DNA of 64,000 nucleotides from Tenacibaculum caenipelagi (GCF_004363005.1 NZ_SNYH01000001.1:186001-250000), one strand, 5' to 3'; shown: positions 34,989 through 44,292, counted from the stretch's first letter. Notes: generated by a model from the sequence alone, not told the origin. Translations and numbers: made by a program.

Positions 34989-35999
34989 TTACCAACGAAT
35001 CACAACCGATCCCCATGTAAACCCACTACCAAAAGCAGCCAACACAACTAAATCACCATCGTTGATTTTTCCTTTCTCCCAAGCCTCTGTTAATGCTATA
35101 ATTACAGAAGCAGCAGTAGTATTACCATACTTCATAATGTTGTTATACACTTTGTCATCAGACAATTGGAATTTCTTCTGAATAAACTGTGCGATACGCA
35201 AATTCGCCTGGTGCGGAATTAACATATCAATATCTTCTTTTTGCAATCCGTTTGCTTGTAAACCTTCCATTATGGCTTCTGAAAAACGAACTACTGCATG
35301 TTTAAACACAAACTGACCATTCATATACGGATAGTAAGAAGTATCATCTGGATCATTCGCTTTCATAATTTCAGGTACCCAACGACCTGTTGAAGGGCCT
35401 TCTAACACCAATTCTTTAGCATATTTTCCTTCAGAATGTAGATGAGAAGATAAAATTCCTTTTCCTTCTTCCTCACTACGTGATAAAACCGCTGCTCCTG
35501 CTCCATCACCAAAAATTACAGTTACTCCACGACCACGAGTAGAACGCTCTAAACCTCCAGAATGGTTTTCAGAACCAATTACTAAAACATTTTTATACAT
35601 TCCTGTTTTAATGAACTGATCTGCTACAGAAAGTGAATAAATAAATCCAGAACATTGATTACGTACATCTAATGCTCCAATTGTAGGCATATCTAATAAA
35701 TCTTGTATCTGTACTCCTCCTCCAGGAAAGTATAACTCAGGACTTAACGTAGCAAAAATGATAAAATCAATATCATCTTTTGTCAAACCAGCACGCTCAA
35801 TAGCTATTTTTGCGGCTTTTGCTCCCATTACTGATGTTGAATCATCAGAAGTTTTTGGGTCAATCCAACGACGCTCTTTGATACCAGTTCTTTCCTGTAT
35901 CCATTCATCACTCGTCTCCATAAACTGAGTTAAGTCGTCGTTAGTCACTACGTTCTCAGGAACATAATAACCTAATCCTGTAATTTTTGAATTATACAT
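34989..35999 (-). CDS. fabH: 3-oxoacyl-ACP synthase III family protein (FabH-like)
   Basis: 336 aa. Thiolase-fold ketosynthase with nucleophilic Cys in GALDVRNQCSGFIYSLSVAD near residue 115, His in LIPHQANLRIAQF and Asn in KYGNTTAASVIIAL, the Cys-His-Asn triad. Starts fatty-acid synthesis by condensing an acyl-CoA with malonyl-ACP. A stand-alone gene away from other fab genes, so it could be a second FabH-like paralogue with another starter; this cannot be decided here. Confidence 0.92.
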   Translation of the reverse strand: MYNSKITGLGYYVPENVVTNDDLTQFMETSDEWIQERTGIKERRWIDPKTSDDSTSVMGAKAAKIAIERAGLTKDDIDFIIFATLSPELYFPGGGVQIQDLLDMPTIGALDVRNQCSGFIYSLSVADQFIKTGMYKNVLVIGSENHSGGLERSTRGRGVTVIFGDGAGAAVLSRSEEEGKGILSSHLHSEGKYAKELVLEGPSTGRWVPEIMKANDPDDTSYYPYMNGQFVFKHAVVRFSEAIMEGLQANGLQKEDIDMLIPHQANLRIAQFIQKKFQLSDDKVYNNIMKYGNTTAASVIIALTEAWEKGKINDGDLVVLAAFGSGFTWGSVVIRW

Positions 36000-36162
36000 A
36001 TATTTTTATCTTGATTATTTTGTTGTTAGCAAATTAAAAGCCTGTAAAAGTATGAATTTTATACAATCCGTACAAAAGGTGTCATCTTGTCACTAATTTT
36101 TATTTGGTATTTTTTTTGACTATTCATTCAGTAGAAAATAATATCAAACAAAATATATAATT

Positions 36163-38076
36163 ATGAGTAAAGGAAACATTAATGTGTCGGTTGAGAATAT
36201 ATTTCCGCTGATTAAAAAATTCTTGTATTCTGATCACGAAATCTTCTTACGTGAATTAATTTCTAATGGAACTGATGCAACTACTAAATTAAAGCATCTT
36301 ATTTCTATTGGTGAAGCAAAAACAGAATTAGGCGACGCTAAAATTGAAATAAGTATTGATAAAGATGCGAAAACCTTAACTATTAAAGACCAAGGAATTG
36401 GTATGACTATGGAAGAGGTTGAAAAATACATTAATCAAATTGCTTTTTCTGGTGCTGAAGAGTTCTTAGAAAAGTATAAAGACGATAAAAACGAAACAGG
36501 TGTTATCGGTCACTTCGGATTAGGTTTCTATTCGGCTTTTATGGTTGCAGATAAAGTAGAAATTTTTACCAAATCGTTCAAAGACGAGCCTGCTGCTCAC
36601 TGGACATGTGATGGCTCGCCAGAATATACTTTAGTAGAACACGACAAGTCTGATAGAGGTACTGAAATCGTATTACACATTGCTGAAGATTCTACTGAGT
36701 TTTTAGAAGAAGGTAAAATCCGTGGATTATTGACTAAATACAATCGTTTCAACCAAGTACCAATTAAGTTTGGAACAAAGAAAATAAACGATCCTGACTT
36801 TACTCCACAAACTACAAAAGACGAAGATGGTAAAGAAGTTACTGAACCTCACAAGCAAATTGAAGTAGACAATATCATCAACAACACAGATCCTGCATGG
36901 ACTAAAAAACCAGCAGATTTAGAAGATGAGGATTATAAAAACTTCTATCGTGAGTTGTATCCAATGCAATTTGAAGAGTCTTTATTCCATATTCACTTAA
37001 ATGTAGATTATCCATTTAACTTAACAGGAATTTTATATTTTCCTAAGTTAACACAGAACTTGGATATGCAAAAGGATAAAATCCAATTATACCAGAACCA
37101 AGTATTTGTTACCGATAACGTAGAAGGAATCGTTCCTGATTTCTTACAAATGTTAAAAGGGGTAATTGACTCTCCAGATATTCCATTAAACGTTTCTCGT
37201 TCGTATTTGCAAGCAGACGGAGCTGTAAAGAAAATCTCAGGATACATCACTAAAAAAGTGGCAGATAAACTTTCTTCTTTATTCAAAAATAACCGTGAAG
37301 ATTTTGAGCAAAAATGGAACGATATCAAGGTTATTATTGAGTATGGAATGTTATCGGAAGAAAAATTCTTTGATAAAGCGAAGAAGTTTGCCTTATACCC
37401 TACTGTTGATGGTAAGTTCTTTACGTTTGATGAGTTAGTTGAAAAAACTAAAGATGCTCAAACTGACAAAGACGGAAATCACATCGTTTTATATGCTGCT
37501 CACAAAGATGCACAACACAGTTATATTGAAGATGCAAAAGCAAAAGGATACGAAGTGTTATTATTAGACTCTCCTATCGTTTCGCATTTAATGCAAAAGT
37601 TAGAAATGGAGTCTGGCGATGCTAAAGTACAATTCAAGCGTGTGGATGCTGACCATATTGATAACTTAATTAAGAAAGACGATACCGTTATTTCTAAACT
37701 TTCTGACGAAGAAAAAGAAAAGTTAAAGCCTGTTATTGAAGGAGCTGTAAACAACACAAACTATACAGTACAGCTAGAAGCAATGGATTCTAACGCTTCT
37801 CCTTTCATAATTACCGTACCAGAATTTATGCGTCGTATGAAAGAAATGAGTGCTACTGGTGGTGGTGGAATGATGGGAATGGGTAATTTACCTGAAATGT
37901 ACAATTTGGTAGTAAACACCAACCATGAGTTAGTATCAGAAATTTTAAATGCTGATGAAGACAAGCAAAAACAATTAGTTTCTCAAGCCTTTGATTTAGC
38001 TAAATTATCTCAAAACCTATTACATGGTGAAGAGTTAACCAACTTTATCAAACGTTCATATGAACTAATTAAATAG
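36163..38076 (+). CDS. htpG: Molecular chaperone HtpG (Hsp90)
   Basis: 637 aa. N-terminal ATPase: FLYSDHEIFLRELISNGTDA (the family usually has N-A-S-D-A), DQGIGMT and GHFGLGFYSAFMVAD. The middle domain has LYFPKLTQNLDMQKDKIQLYQNQVFV and PLNVSRSYLQ. The C-terminal dimerisation domain has a Gly/Met-rich loop GGGGMMGMGNLPEMYNL. Cytosolic dimer that folds client proteins under stress. Single gene followed by a terminator. Confidence 0.97.
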   Translation: MSKGNINVSVENIFPLIKKFLYSDHEIFLRELISNGTDATTKLKHLISIGEAKTELGDAKIEISIDKDAKTLTIKDQGIGMTMEEVEKYINQIAFSGAEEFLEKYKDDKNETGVIGHFGLGFYSAFMVADKVEIFTKSFKDEPAAHWTCDGSPEYTLVEHDKSDRGTEIVLHIAEDSTEFLEEGKIRGLLTKYNRFNQVPIKFGTKKINDPDFTPQTTKDEDGKEVTEPHKQIEVDNIINNTDPAWTKKPADLEDEDYKNFYRELYPMQFEESLFHIHLNVDYPFNLTGILYFPKLTQNLDMQKDKIQLYQNQVFVTDNVEGIVPDFLQMLKGVIDSPDIPLNVSRSYLQADGAVKKISGYITKKVADKLSSLFKNNREDFEQKWNDIKVIIEYGMLSEEKFFDKAKKFALYPTVDGKFFTFDELVEKTKDAQTDKDGNHIVLYAAHKDAQHSYIEDAKAKGYEVLLLDSPIVSHLMQKLEMESGDAKVQFKRVDADHIDNLIKKDDTVISKLSDEEKEKLKPVIEGAVNNTNYTVQLEAMDSNASPFIITVPEFMRRMKEMSATGGGGMMGMGNLPEMYNLVVNTNHELVSEILNADEDKQKQLVSQAFDLAKLSQNLLHGEELTNFIKRSYELIK

Positions 38077-38099
38077 TAGTAAATCACTACAGATAAATT

Positions 38100-38137
38100 A
38101 AAAGCCTCTTTGTATATACAGAGAGGCTTTTGTTTTT
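38100..38137 (+). terminator. Terminator after htpG
   Basis: Ten-bp stem AAAAGCCTCT / AGAGGCTTTT with a 12-base loop and T-tract, 23 bp after the stop. Confidence 0.88.
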
Positions 38138-38195
38138 AATTCTCTACAAAATACATTAGATTCGTTTCACTAAAAAACAGCAATAAACTGAGATT

Positions 38196-38816
38196 ATGAC
38201 ACATATTATTTGTTTTGGAGATAGTATTACTAGAGGCGAAAATGATAGTGAAAAAGGTGGTTGGGTAGATCGTTTGAAAGCTCACTGCATGAAACTTTTT
38301 CTAAAAACCAGAAAAGATGAGATTTGTGTTTTCAATATGGGTATTGGAGGAGAAACGACTGATGGTTTAGTCAAAAGGTTTGTAAACGAATTCGATACTA
38401 GACTCTTAAAAGATGGTAACAATATTGTAACACTAGCCTACGGTGCCAATGATATTACTTTGTTAAATGGTAAAAACACCGTTTCCTTAGAAAAATTTCG
38501 CGACAATCTTAATTTATGTATAGAACATGCCTTAAAACACAATGCAACTGTCTATTTAATCAATATACTTCCAGTTATAGAAGACGATAATAATATTAAA
38601 AAGAGGTCTCTAAAAGATATTTTAAGATATAATGACATTTTGTTATCAATCGCACAAAAGCAAGACATTCATTTTATTGATGTACATAGCAAATTTGACA
38701 TTGTTAAAGAGAATTTACTTACCTATGATGGTGTTCATCCCAACGCAGAGGGACATGAAAAAGCTTTTAACCTAATTAAAGAGGCTATTTTTAACAAATC
38801 ACAATCAACAACCTAA
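38196..38816 (+). CDS. SGNH/GDSL-family hydrolase
   Basis: 206 aa without signal peptide. Block I ICFGDSITRGEN has the catalytic Ser; block III TLAYGANDITLL holds the Asn/Asp; block V DGVHPNAEGHEKAF holds the catalytic Asp-x-x-His. An esterase or lipase acting in the cytosol on an unknown ester. Independent unit between htpG and the DUF885 gene. Confidence 0.9.
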   Translation: MTHIICFGDSITRGENDSEKGGWVDRLKAHCMKLFLKTRKDEICVFNMGIGGETTDGLVKRFVNEFDTRLLKDGNNIVTLAYGANDITLLNGKNTVSLEKFRDNLNLCIEHALKHNATVYLINILPVIEDDNNIKKRSLKDILRYNDILLSIAQKQDIHFIDVHSKFDIVKENLLTYDGVHPNAEGHEKAFNLIKEAIFNKSQSTT

Positions 38817-38880
38817 TATATTTTTTTCTAAATATTATTATAGCTTCTGAAATTCACCAAACCCTATATTTTCTTTTTGA

Positions 38881-38888
38881 TATATTTG
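38881..38888 (+). promoter_or_regulatory. -7 box TATATTTG before the DUF885 gene
   Basis: Exact TAnnTTTG, ending 21 bp before the ATG at 38910. It overlaps the codons of a longer reading (ATG at 38877), which argues for the 38910 start. No clear TTG upstream. Confidence 0.45.
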
Positions 38889-38909
38889 TTCACAATCAAA
38901 AATATAATC

Positions 38910-40703
38910 ATGAAGAAAATCCTCTTAACCATAGTAGCTACCGCTACACTTCTTACTTCTTGTAAACAAGAAAAAAAAGAAGCGGTTAACACTCCTACTC
39001 CAGAAAATATAGAGTTTAATCAGTTACTAAAAGACTATAACGAAGGAAAACTGCAATTAAACCCCGTTAATGCGACTTTTGCGGGTGATAATCGTTTTAA
39101 CGATCAATTTCCTAATACACTTTCAGACGAATATCAAACGAAAAGCAATGAGTTTTTCAAAAACTACAAAACAAAACTTAGCAATTTTAATGACGCTGAC
39201 TTAACAGAAAGTCAACAAATGAGTAAAGCTGTGCTTGATTGGGATTGTGATATGGCATTGGCACAAGCTAGTTATAAAAATGACTTATTAATGCCCATTA
39301 ACCAAATGTGGACAATTAACCTTACTATGGGGCAATTGGCAAGTGGTAGTAGTGCACAACCTTTTAAAACAGTTGAAGATTACGACAATTGGTTAAGCAG
39401 ATTAGACAAATACAATACCTGGTTACAATCAGCTAAAGAGCGCATGCAAGAAGGAATGAATGAGGGCTATGTATTGCCAAAATCATTAATTAAAAAAGTT
39501 ATTCCTCAATTTGAAAGTTTAGCTTTCAAAAAAAATCTTAAAAATCATTTATTCTATTCTCCGATAAACGCTTTACCAGCTGATTTTTCTGATGCTGATA
39601 AAACTAGACTAACAGAAGCATATACCAATATTTTGAATGATAAATTAATTCCGTCATTCAAAGTTGTGTATGAATTCTTAAAAAATGATTATTTAGCTGC
39701 TGGTAGAGAAAGTAGTGGTATTTCTGATATTCCTAATGGAACAGCATACTATCAACACGCTATAAAAAACTACACTACTACCAATATGACTGCTGATGAA
39801 ATTCATGAGTTAGGGCTGAAAGAAGTTGCTCGAATTTTATCAGAAATGGAAAAAGTAAAAGAGCAAGTAGGTTTTGAAGGAAGTTTAAAAGAATTCTTTG
39901 ATTTTGTTCGTAACAACAAAGAATTAATGCCATATACAGAGCCGCAACAAATTATTGATAACTTTAATGCGATTCACCAAAAAATGAAGCCACAATTAGA
40001 AAAGTTATTTGGTAACAAGCCAAAAACTCCATTTGTGGTAAAGCAAACTGAAAAATTCAGAGAAGCATCAGCAAGTGCTGAATACAACCCTGGTTCGTTA
40101 GACGGAACTCGTCCTGGAGTTTTCTATACACCAATTCCTGATGCTACTAAATACAATGTATTTTCTGATGAAGCTTTATTTTTGCATGAGGCTATTCCGG
40201 GTCACCATTATCAAATTTCATTAACGCAAGAAAATAAAGACTTACCAGATTTTAGAAAAACTTTATGGTACAGTGCTTATGGTGAAGGTTGGGCATTGTA
40301 TACTGAAAACTTGGGAAAAGAATTAGGTTTATATACCGATCCTTATCAATACTTCGGAATGTTAGGTATGGAAATGCACCGAGCGATTCGTTTAGTAGTT
40401 GATACAGGAATACATGCTAAAGGTTGGAGTCGTGAAAAAGCAATTCAATATTCATTAGATAACGAAGCGGAAGGTGAAGCAAGTATTATCTCTGAAATTG
40501 AACGTTACATGGCGAATCCTGGACAAGCATTATCATATAAAATCGGACAATTAAAAATCCGTGAATTACGAGCTAAGGCTAAAAAGGAATTAGGTGATAA
40601 ATTCGACATTAAAGAATTTCACAATCAAGTTTTAGAAACTGGATGTATTCCTCTAGCGTTGTTAGAAAACAAAATTGATAAATGGATTGCTTCTCAAAAG
40701 TAA
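38910..40703 (+). CDS. DUF885 family metallopeptidase-like lipoprotein
   Basis: 597 aa from ATG 38910, chosen because the lipoprotein signal MKKILLTIVATATLLTSC begins there and a promoter box overlaps the longer start. The DUF885 zinc-peptidase-type motif HEAIPGHHYQ lies near residue 425, with EGWALYTE near 460 and RAIRLVVDTGIHAKGWSREKA downstream. Probably a periplasmic or outer-membrane lipoprotein hydrolase. The substrate is unknown. Confidence 0.88.
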   Translation: MKKILLTIVATATLLTSCKQEKKEAVNTPTPENIEFNQLLKDYNEGKLQLNPVNATFAGDNRFNDQFPNTLSDEYQTKSNEFFKNYKTKLSNFNDADLTESQQMSKAVLDWDCDMALAQASYKNDLLMPINQMWTINLTMGQLASGSSAQPFKTVEDYDNWLSRLDKYNTWLQSAKERMQEGMNEGYVLPKSLIKKVIPQFESLAFKKNLKNHLFYSPINALPADFSDADKTRLTEAYTNILNDKLIPSFKVVYEFLKNDYLAAGRESSGISDIPNGTAYYQHAIKNYTTTNMTADEIHELGLKEVARILSEMEKVKEQVGFEGSLKEFFDFVRNNKELMPYTEPQQIIDNFNAIHQKMKPQLEKLFGNKPKTPFVVKQTEKFREASASAEYNPGSLDGTRPGVFYTPIPDATKYNVFSDEALFLHEAIPGHHYQISLTQENKDLPDFRKTLWYSAYGEGWALYTENLGKELGLYTDPYQYFGMLGMEMHRAIRLVVDTGIHAKGWSREKAIQYSLDNEAEGEASIISEIERYMANPGQALSYKIGQLKIRELRAKAKKELGDKFDIKEFHNQVLETGCIPLALLENKIDKWIASQK

Positions 40704-40723
40704 TAATTCAACTTATTACTATT

Positions 40724-40761
40724 AAAAATCCGCGTTGAATATTCAACGCGGATTTTTTTTT
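40724..40761. terminator. Bidirectional terminator at the DUF885/anti-sigma-like junction
   Basis: A perfect 17-bp palindromic stem (AAAAATCCGCGTTGAAT and its complement) followed by T8, between convergent genes. Confidence 0.95.
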
Positions 40762-41173
40762 ATGAATTTAAATGTTTCGTAAAATGATTTTTCAGAACAT
40801 AAATCTGAATAAAAATCATTACTGTAAATAAAAAGCTAGTATATAGTACAGTATGTGAAATTGTAAATCCTTCAAAGAAATTAGGAAATTGAATATTCGA
40901 TAAATAATCCATTTTTATTTCTGGTACTTTCAACCAGTTAAGAGAAGCTCCTTTCGATACATATAAAACACTAACGGCTAATATACTTGCTAACACAAAC
41001 CATACTTTCTTAGAAATTAATGGTGTTGCTTTGTAAACAGAAGTCTTTTCTTCTTTCAAGATAGTCTCCATAATATTTGCGGTAAAATCTATCGATGGAG
41101 TTTCTATCTCTATATCTTTGATATGCTTTTTTGTAAAAGCACTCAACTCTTCTATATGTTTATTTTCTCCCAT
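40760..41173 (-). CDS. Membrane protein paired with an ECF sigma factor (putative anti-sigma)
   Basis: 137 aa. A soluble N terminus of about 60 residues (HIEELSAFTKKHIKDIEIETPSIDF) precedes two membrane helices (about 53-68, KKVWFVLASILAVSVLYV; and about 108-128, TVLYTSFLFTVMIFIQIYVL). It overlaps the sigma gene by 14 bp, so translation is coupled. Position and topology fit an anti-sigma factor, with the cytosolic N terminus holding the sigma. No RskA or zinc-anti-sigma motif is visible, so the role is inference. Confidence 0.8.
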   Translation of the reverse strand: MGENKHIEELSAFTKKHIKDIEIETPSIDFTANIMETILKEEKTSVYKATPLISKKVWFVLASILAVSVLYVSKGASLNWLKVPEIKMDYLSNIQFPNFFEGFTISHTVLYTSFLFTVMIFIQIYVLKNHFTKHLNS

Positions 41174-41744
41174 AATGATTTATCAATTCAGGTTCAACAT
41201 TTTTCTCTACTATACTCAACAACATTTTTCTAGCCCTATGTAACTTCACTTTTACATTAGATTCTGAAAAATCTGTAATTTCAATGATTTCTTTCAAACT
41301 TAATTCTTCAAAATAAAACATCCACAAAATAGAACGTTCTTCCTCTGGCATACTCAACAAACAACTATTTATTACTTGTGCCCGTTCTTTTCGCTCAATT
41401 CCCTCTAAAACACTTTCAGTAGATTTTATTTTATTAATCGTAATTTCATCAATAACATCTACACTGTATTGTTCTTTTGTCTTTTTTAAAGCATCTAAAC
41501 AAGTTCTATAAGCTATCTTATATAGCCATGTAGAAAACTTTGATTCTCCTTTAAACTTACTCAAGCTCTTATATGCTTTTATAAAAGTATCTTGAGAAAT
41601 TTCTTCAGCTTCCTCTCTACTCTTCACCATTTTTAACGCCAAGGTAAATACCATTGTTTTATACTTTTCTACTAAAAAAGCATAAGCATTTGTATCTCCT
41701 TTTAGAATTTTATCTATGTAAGTTTGATCGTTAATAATAGTCAT
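41160..41744 (-). CDS. ECF RNA polymerase sigma factor
   Basis: 194 aa. Region 2 contains AEEISQDTFIKAYKSLSKFKGESKFSTWLYKIAYRTCLDALKK (split in description), region 4 contains MPEEERSILWMFYFEELSLKEIIEITDFSESNVKVKLHRARKML. Directs transcription of an extracytoplasmic-stress type regulon. It overlaps a two-helix membrane protein gene downstream. An ECF-type promoter ends about eight bases before the ATG, so its own mRNA may be leaderless and self-activated. Confidence 0.95.
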   Translation of the reverse strand: MTIINDQTYIDKILKGDTNAYAFLVEKYKTMVFTLALKMVKSREEAEEISQDTFIKAYKSLSKFKGESKFSTWLYKIAYRTCLDALKKTKEQYSVDVIDEITINKIKSTESVLEGIERKERAQVINSCLLSMPEEERSILWMFYFEELSLKEIIEITDFSESNVKVKLHRARKMLLSIVEKNVEPELINHYGRK

Positions 41745-41751
41745 TTTATAC

Positions 41752-41840
41752 TTTGACTGTATCTTGCTCTAAAAGGTTACAACTATTCATCAAAAAAAAT
41801 GAAAGTTTTCTGTAACCTTTTTTGAAATATAGCTGTCATA
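41752..41840. promoter_or_regulatory. Matched divergent ECF-type promoters (autoregulation)
   Basis: Both strands carry GTAACCTTTT, then exactly 13 bp, then GTCA. On the minus strand the -35 is 41780-41771 and the -10 GTCAAA is 41757-41752, facing the sigma gene. On the plus strand the -35 is 41812-41821 and the -10 GTCATA is 41835-41840, facing the DUF6249-like gene. AAC-containing -35 and GTC-type -10 elements are typical of ECF sigma promoters. That this sigma reads both is inference. Confidence 0.75.
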
Positions 41841-41881
41841 CCTGTAAACACATTAAAAATAATCATTTTAAATTCAAAAAT

Positions 41882-42265
41882 ATGGAAGCAGCAATTGTAT
41901 TTATGTTCTTATTTGCAGTAATCTTCGGAATCTTTTATTTATTCTATTCAACAAGAAACAAAGAACGTTTAGCATTAATTGAAAAAGGTGTAGATGCCAA
42001 AATTTTTATGCAAGGTGAAAAAAAACGTTCAACTTTAACAGGTAGAGTTATTATTTTGAACTTAGCTCTATTAGCTATGGGAATCGGTGTGGGTGTTTTA
42101 CTAGGAGCTTTATTAAGCTCTCTCTTCGGGTATAGTGGTCCATGGGAAACTCGTCCAACTGACGCCATAGATTCAGAAGTTTTCTTTATTGCTTCTATCT
42201 TTTTATGTGCTGGTGGAGCGCTATTAATTGGATTTAATCAAACTAAAAAATTAGACAACGAATAA
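41882..42265 (+). CDS. DUF6249-like two-helix membrane protein, divergent from the ECF sigma
   Basis: 127 aa from ATG 41882; a longer TTG frame from 41822 overlaps the promoter and is rejected. A helix at about 3-22 (AAIVFMFLFAVIFGIFYLFY), a loop with RLALIEKGVDAKIFMQGEKKR, a second helix pair near 55-80 and a last one near 100-120. Such proteins accompany ECF sigma genes in Bacteroidota (from memory). The ECF-type promoter lies 41 bp upstream. A sigma-controlled membrane product by inference. Confidence 0.82.
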   Translation: MEAAIVFMFLFAVIFGIFYLFYSTRNKERLALIEKGVDAKIFMQGEKKRSTLTGRVIILNLALLAMGIGVGVLLGALLSSLFGYSGPWETRPTDAIDSEVFFIASIFLCAGGALLIGFNQTKKLDNE

Positions 42266-42293
42266 ACTGTCTTTTTTTTAAAAATAAATATCT

Positions 42294-42325
42294 AAAAGAG
42301 AATGAAGTAAATTTCATTCTCTTTT
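42294..42325 (+). terminator. Terminator after the DUF6249-like gene
   Basis: Thirteen-bp stem AAAAGAGAATGAA / TTCATTCTCTTTT with a GTAAAT loop and T-tract. Confidence 0.9.
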
Positions 42326-42345
42326 TTGTTTTGTACATTAGTAAT

Positions 42346-42912
42346 ATGAATAACAAACCTCATCTATATTTTAAAACTCATATTGAATGGCGATTGTGGT
42401 TAATAGAAAACCATAATCAAAGTGACGGAGTACATTTAATTTTGTACAAAATTGATGTTGACATGCCCAGCATGCGTTGGGAAGAAGCTGTTAAAGTAGC
42501 TTTATGCTTTGGATGGATTGATAGCACCGTAAAAAGTTTAGGAAATGGAAAAAGACGACAATACTTTTGTCCGAGAAAACCTAAAAGTATATGGAGTGCT
42601 TTAAATAAAAAATATATTGAAGAATTAATTGCTGATAATTTAATGCATGCTTCAGGGTTTACTTCTATTAAAATAGCTAAAGAAAATGGCTCTTGGAATG
42701 CTTTAGATTCTGTAGAAAATTTAATTATTCCTAAAGACCTACAAACTGAATTTGATAAAAACCCCATTGCTTTTAACAACTATCAAAATTTTGCACCCTC
42801 TTACCGAAAAGGTTATTTATATTGGTTACAACAAGCAAAAAGAGAAACTACAAGAACAAAACGACTTCATGAAATTATTCGTTTGTGTGTTATTAATCAA
42901 AAATCTAAATGA
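42346..42912 (+). CDS. YdeI/OmpD-associated-like protein
   Basis: 188 aa from ATG 42346, just after a TTG of a longer frame. Pattern HIEWRLWLIENH, ILYKIDVDMPSMRWEEAVKVALCFGWIDSTVKSLGNGKRRQYFCPRKPKSIWSALNKKY (split in description) and the C-terminal AFNNYQNFAPSYRKGYLYWLQQAKREETR-type helix is the YdeI family. E. coli YdeI affects resistance to cationic peptides, but the biochemical role is unclear. Cytosolic, no signal. Confidence 0.85.
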   Translation: MNNKPHLYFKTHIEWRLWLIENHNQSDGVHLILYKIDVDMPSMRWEEAVKVALCFGWIDSTVKSLGNGKRRQYFCPRKPKSIWSALNKKYIEELIADNLMHASGFTSIKIAKENGSWNALDSVENLIIPKDLQTEFDKNPIAFNNYQNFAPSYRKGYLYWLQQAKRETTRTKRLHEIIRLCVINQKSK

Positions 42913-42946
42913 TTTTTAGTATTTTGTTGTCCAATCAATTAACTAT

Positions 42947-43474
42947 ATGCAACTAGAATCCCTCGTCAAAAAATTTAAAACCAAAGATGTAAAAGCTTTT
43001 GAAAGTTTATACGAAATGTATAATGAGAGTGTACAAGGTATTGTATTTAACATTGTTAGAGAACAAACCATTGCTGAAGAAATCACTCAAGATGTTTTTA
43101 TAAAAGCATGGAATAATGCCGAATCTTATTCAGAAAAAAAAGGACGTTTCTTTACATGGATTATTAATATTGCCAGAAATGCTGCTATTGATAAAACTCG
43201 ATCAAAAAATTTTAAGAATAATTCAAGAAACCTTGATGCCGAAATTTTCGTAGATATATTAGAGAATCATGATAGTTTAGACTCTAAAACCGATGCTATT
43301 GGTATTAGAAACTTTGTAAGCAAGTTAAAAGAAACTTGTATTAAGGTTATAGAGCTTCTTTACTTTAAGGGGTTCACGCAAAAAGAGGTTTCTGAAAGTT
43401 TAGACATTCCCCTTGGAACCGTAAAAACTAGAAACCGAAACTGTATTAACGAATTAAGAATTATGCTTAAATAA
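42947..43474 (+). CDS. ECF sigma factor (RskA-linked type)
   Basis: 175 aa. Region 2: AEEITQDVFIKAWNNAESYSEKKGRFFTWIINIARNAAIDKTRSK; region 4: IELLYFKGFTQKEVSESLDIPLGTVKTRNRNCINELR (both given in part). Its TAA shares one base with the ATG of the RskA-like gene, so the two are coupled. It probably controls an envelope regulon; the convergent DUF4331/TonB operon is a candidate by position. Confidence 0.95.
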   Translation: MQLESLVKKFKTKDVKAFESLYEMYNESVQGIVFNIVREQTIAEEITQDVFIKAWNNAESYSEKKGRFFTWIINIARNAAIDKTRSKNFKNNSRNLDAEIFVDILENHDSLDSKTDAIGIRNFVSKLKETCIKVIELLYFKGFTQKEVSESLDIPLGTVKTRNRNCINELRIMLK

Positions 43475-44271
43475 TGGCTGCAAACAAACACATAGAATCT
43501 GGAATTTTAGAACTATACATAGCTGGAGCACTTTCTGAAAAAGAAAACGAGCAAGTATATCGTTTAATAATGGAGTACCCAGAAATTTTAGAAGAAGTAA
43601 AAGAAATTGAAAAATCAATTGCTACTCTTACTTCTCACGTTGCTCCTAAAAATGTTAAAGGATCTTTTAAAGACATTTTAATTCAAATGTTACAAGAAAA
43701 AGAAGATTCGGCAAAAGTTGTTGCTTTAAAAACTTCAAAAAGAAATTGGGTTACCTACACAGGTTGGGCAGCAGCTCTAGTTGTAGGTAGTACCTTAATC
43801 TTGTCTTTAAACAAAAATGCTAATTTACAAGGGCAAATAGAGAGTATTAATGAAGCTAAAGAACAGTTTGAAATTCAACTAGATAAAACAAATTCTAATT
43901 TAGCTGAAAACAAAAAACTTTTAGCCGTAATAAGAAGTAAAGATATAGTTACAGTTCCATTACAAGGTCAAAAAGTATATCCTGAAGCTTATGCAAAAGT
44001 ATATTGGAATAAAGACTCTAAAAATATTTACTTAGATGTTCAAGGGTTACCTGATCCACCAGAAGGAAAGGTATACCAAGTATGGTCTTTAAAACTCGAT
44101 CCTTTATCTCCAACTAGCCTTGGTACCCTAGATGACTTTGCAACAAATGAAAATAAGGTATTCACTATAAATAACCCGAACGATTCACAGGCATTCGGGA
44201 TTACCTTAGAACCTGCCGGCGGTAGTAAAACACCTACCCTTGACCAATTATACACTTTAGGTGCCGTATAA
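43474..44271 (+). CDS. RskA-like anti-sigma factor
   Basis: 265 aa. A cytosolic N-terminal part with a zinc-less anti-sigma start (HIESGILELYIAGALSEKENEQVYRLIMEYPEILEEV), one transmembrane helix at about 91-108 (NWVTYTGWAAALVVGSTLILS), a coiled-coil stretch and a C-terminal RskA domain (VYPEAYAKVYWNKDSKNIYLDVQGLPDPPEGKVYQVWSL, FGITLEPAGGS). RskA proteins bind and inhibit SigK-type ECF factors until cleaved. Coupled to the sigma gene. Confidence 0.92.
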   Translation: MAANKHIESGILELYIAGALSEKENEQVYRLIMEYPEILEEVKEIEKSIATLTSHVAPKNVKGSFKDILIQMLQEKEDSAKVVALKTSKRNWVTYTGWAAALVVGSTLILSLNKNANLQGQIESINEAKEQFEIQLDKTNSNLAENKKLLAVIRSKDIVTVPLQGQKVYPEAYAKVYWNKDSKNIYLDVQGLPDPPEGKVYQVWSLKLDPLSPTSLGTLDDFATNENKVFTINNPNDSQAFGITLEPAGGSKTPTLDQLYTLGAV

Positions 44272-44292
44272 GATTCTTTAAATTTATAAATG

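Noticed and set aside
38877..38909. Longer N terminus for the DUF885 protein
   Set aside because: It overlaps the TATATTTG box and would hide the lipoprotein signal that begins at 38910.
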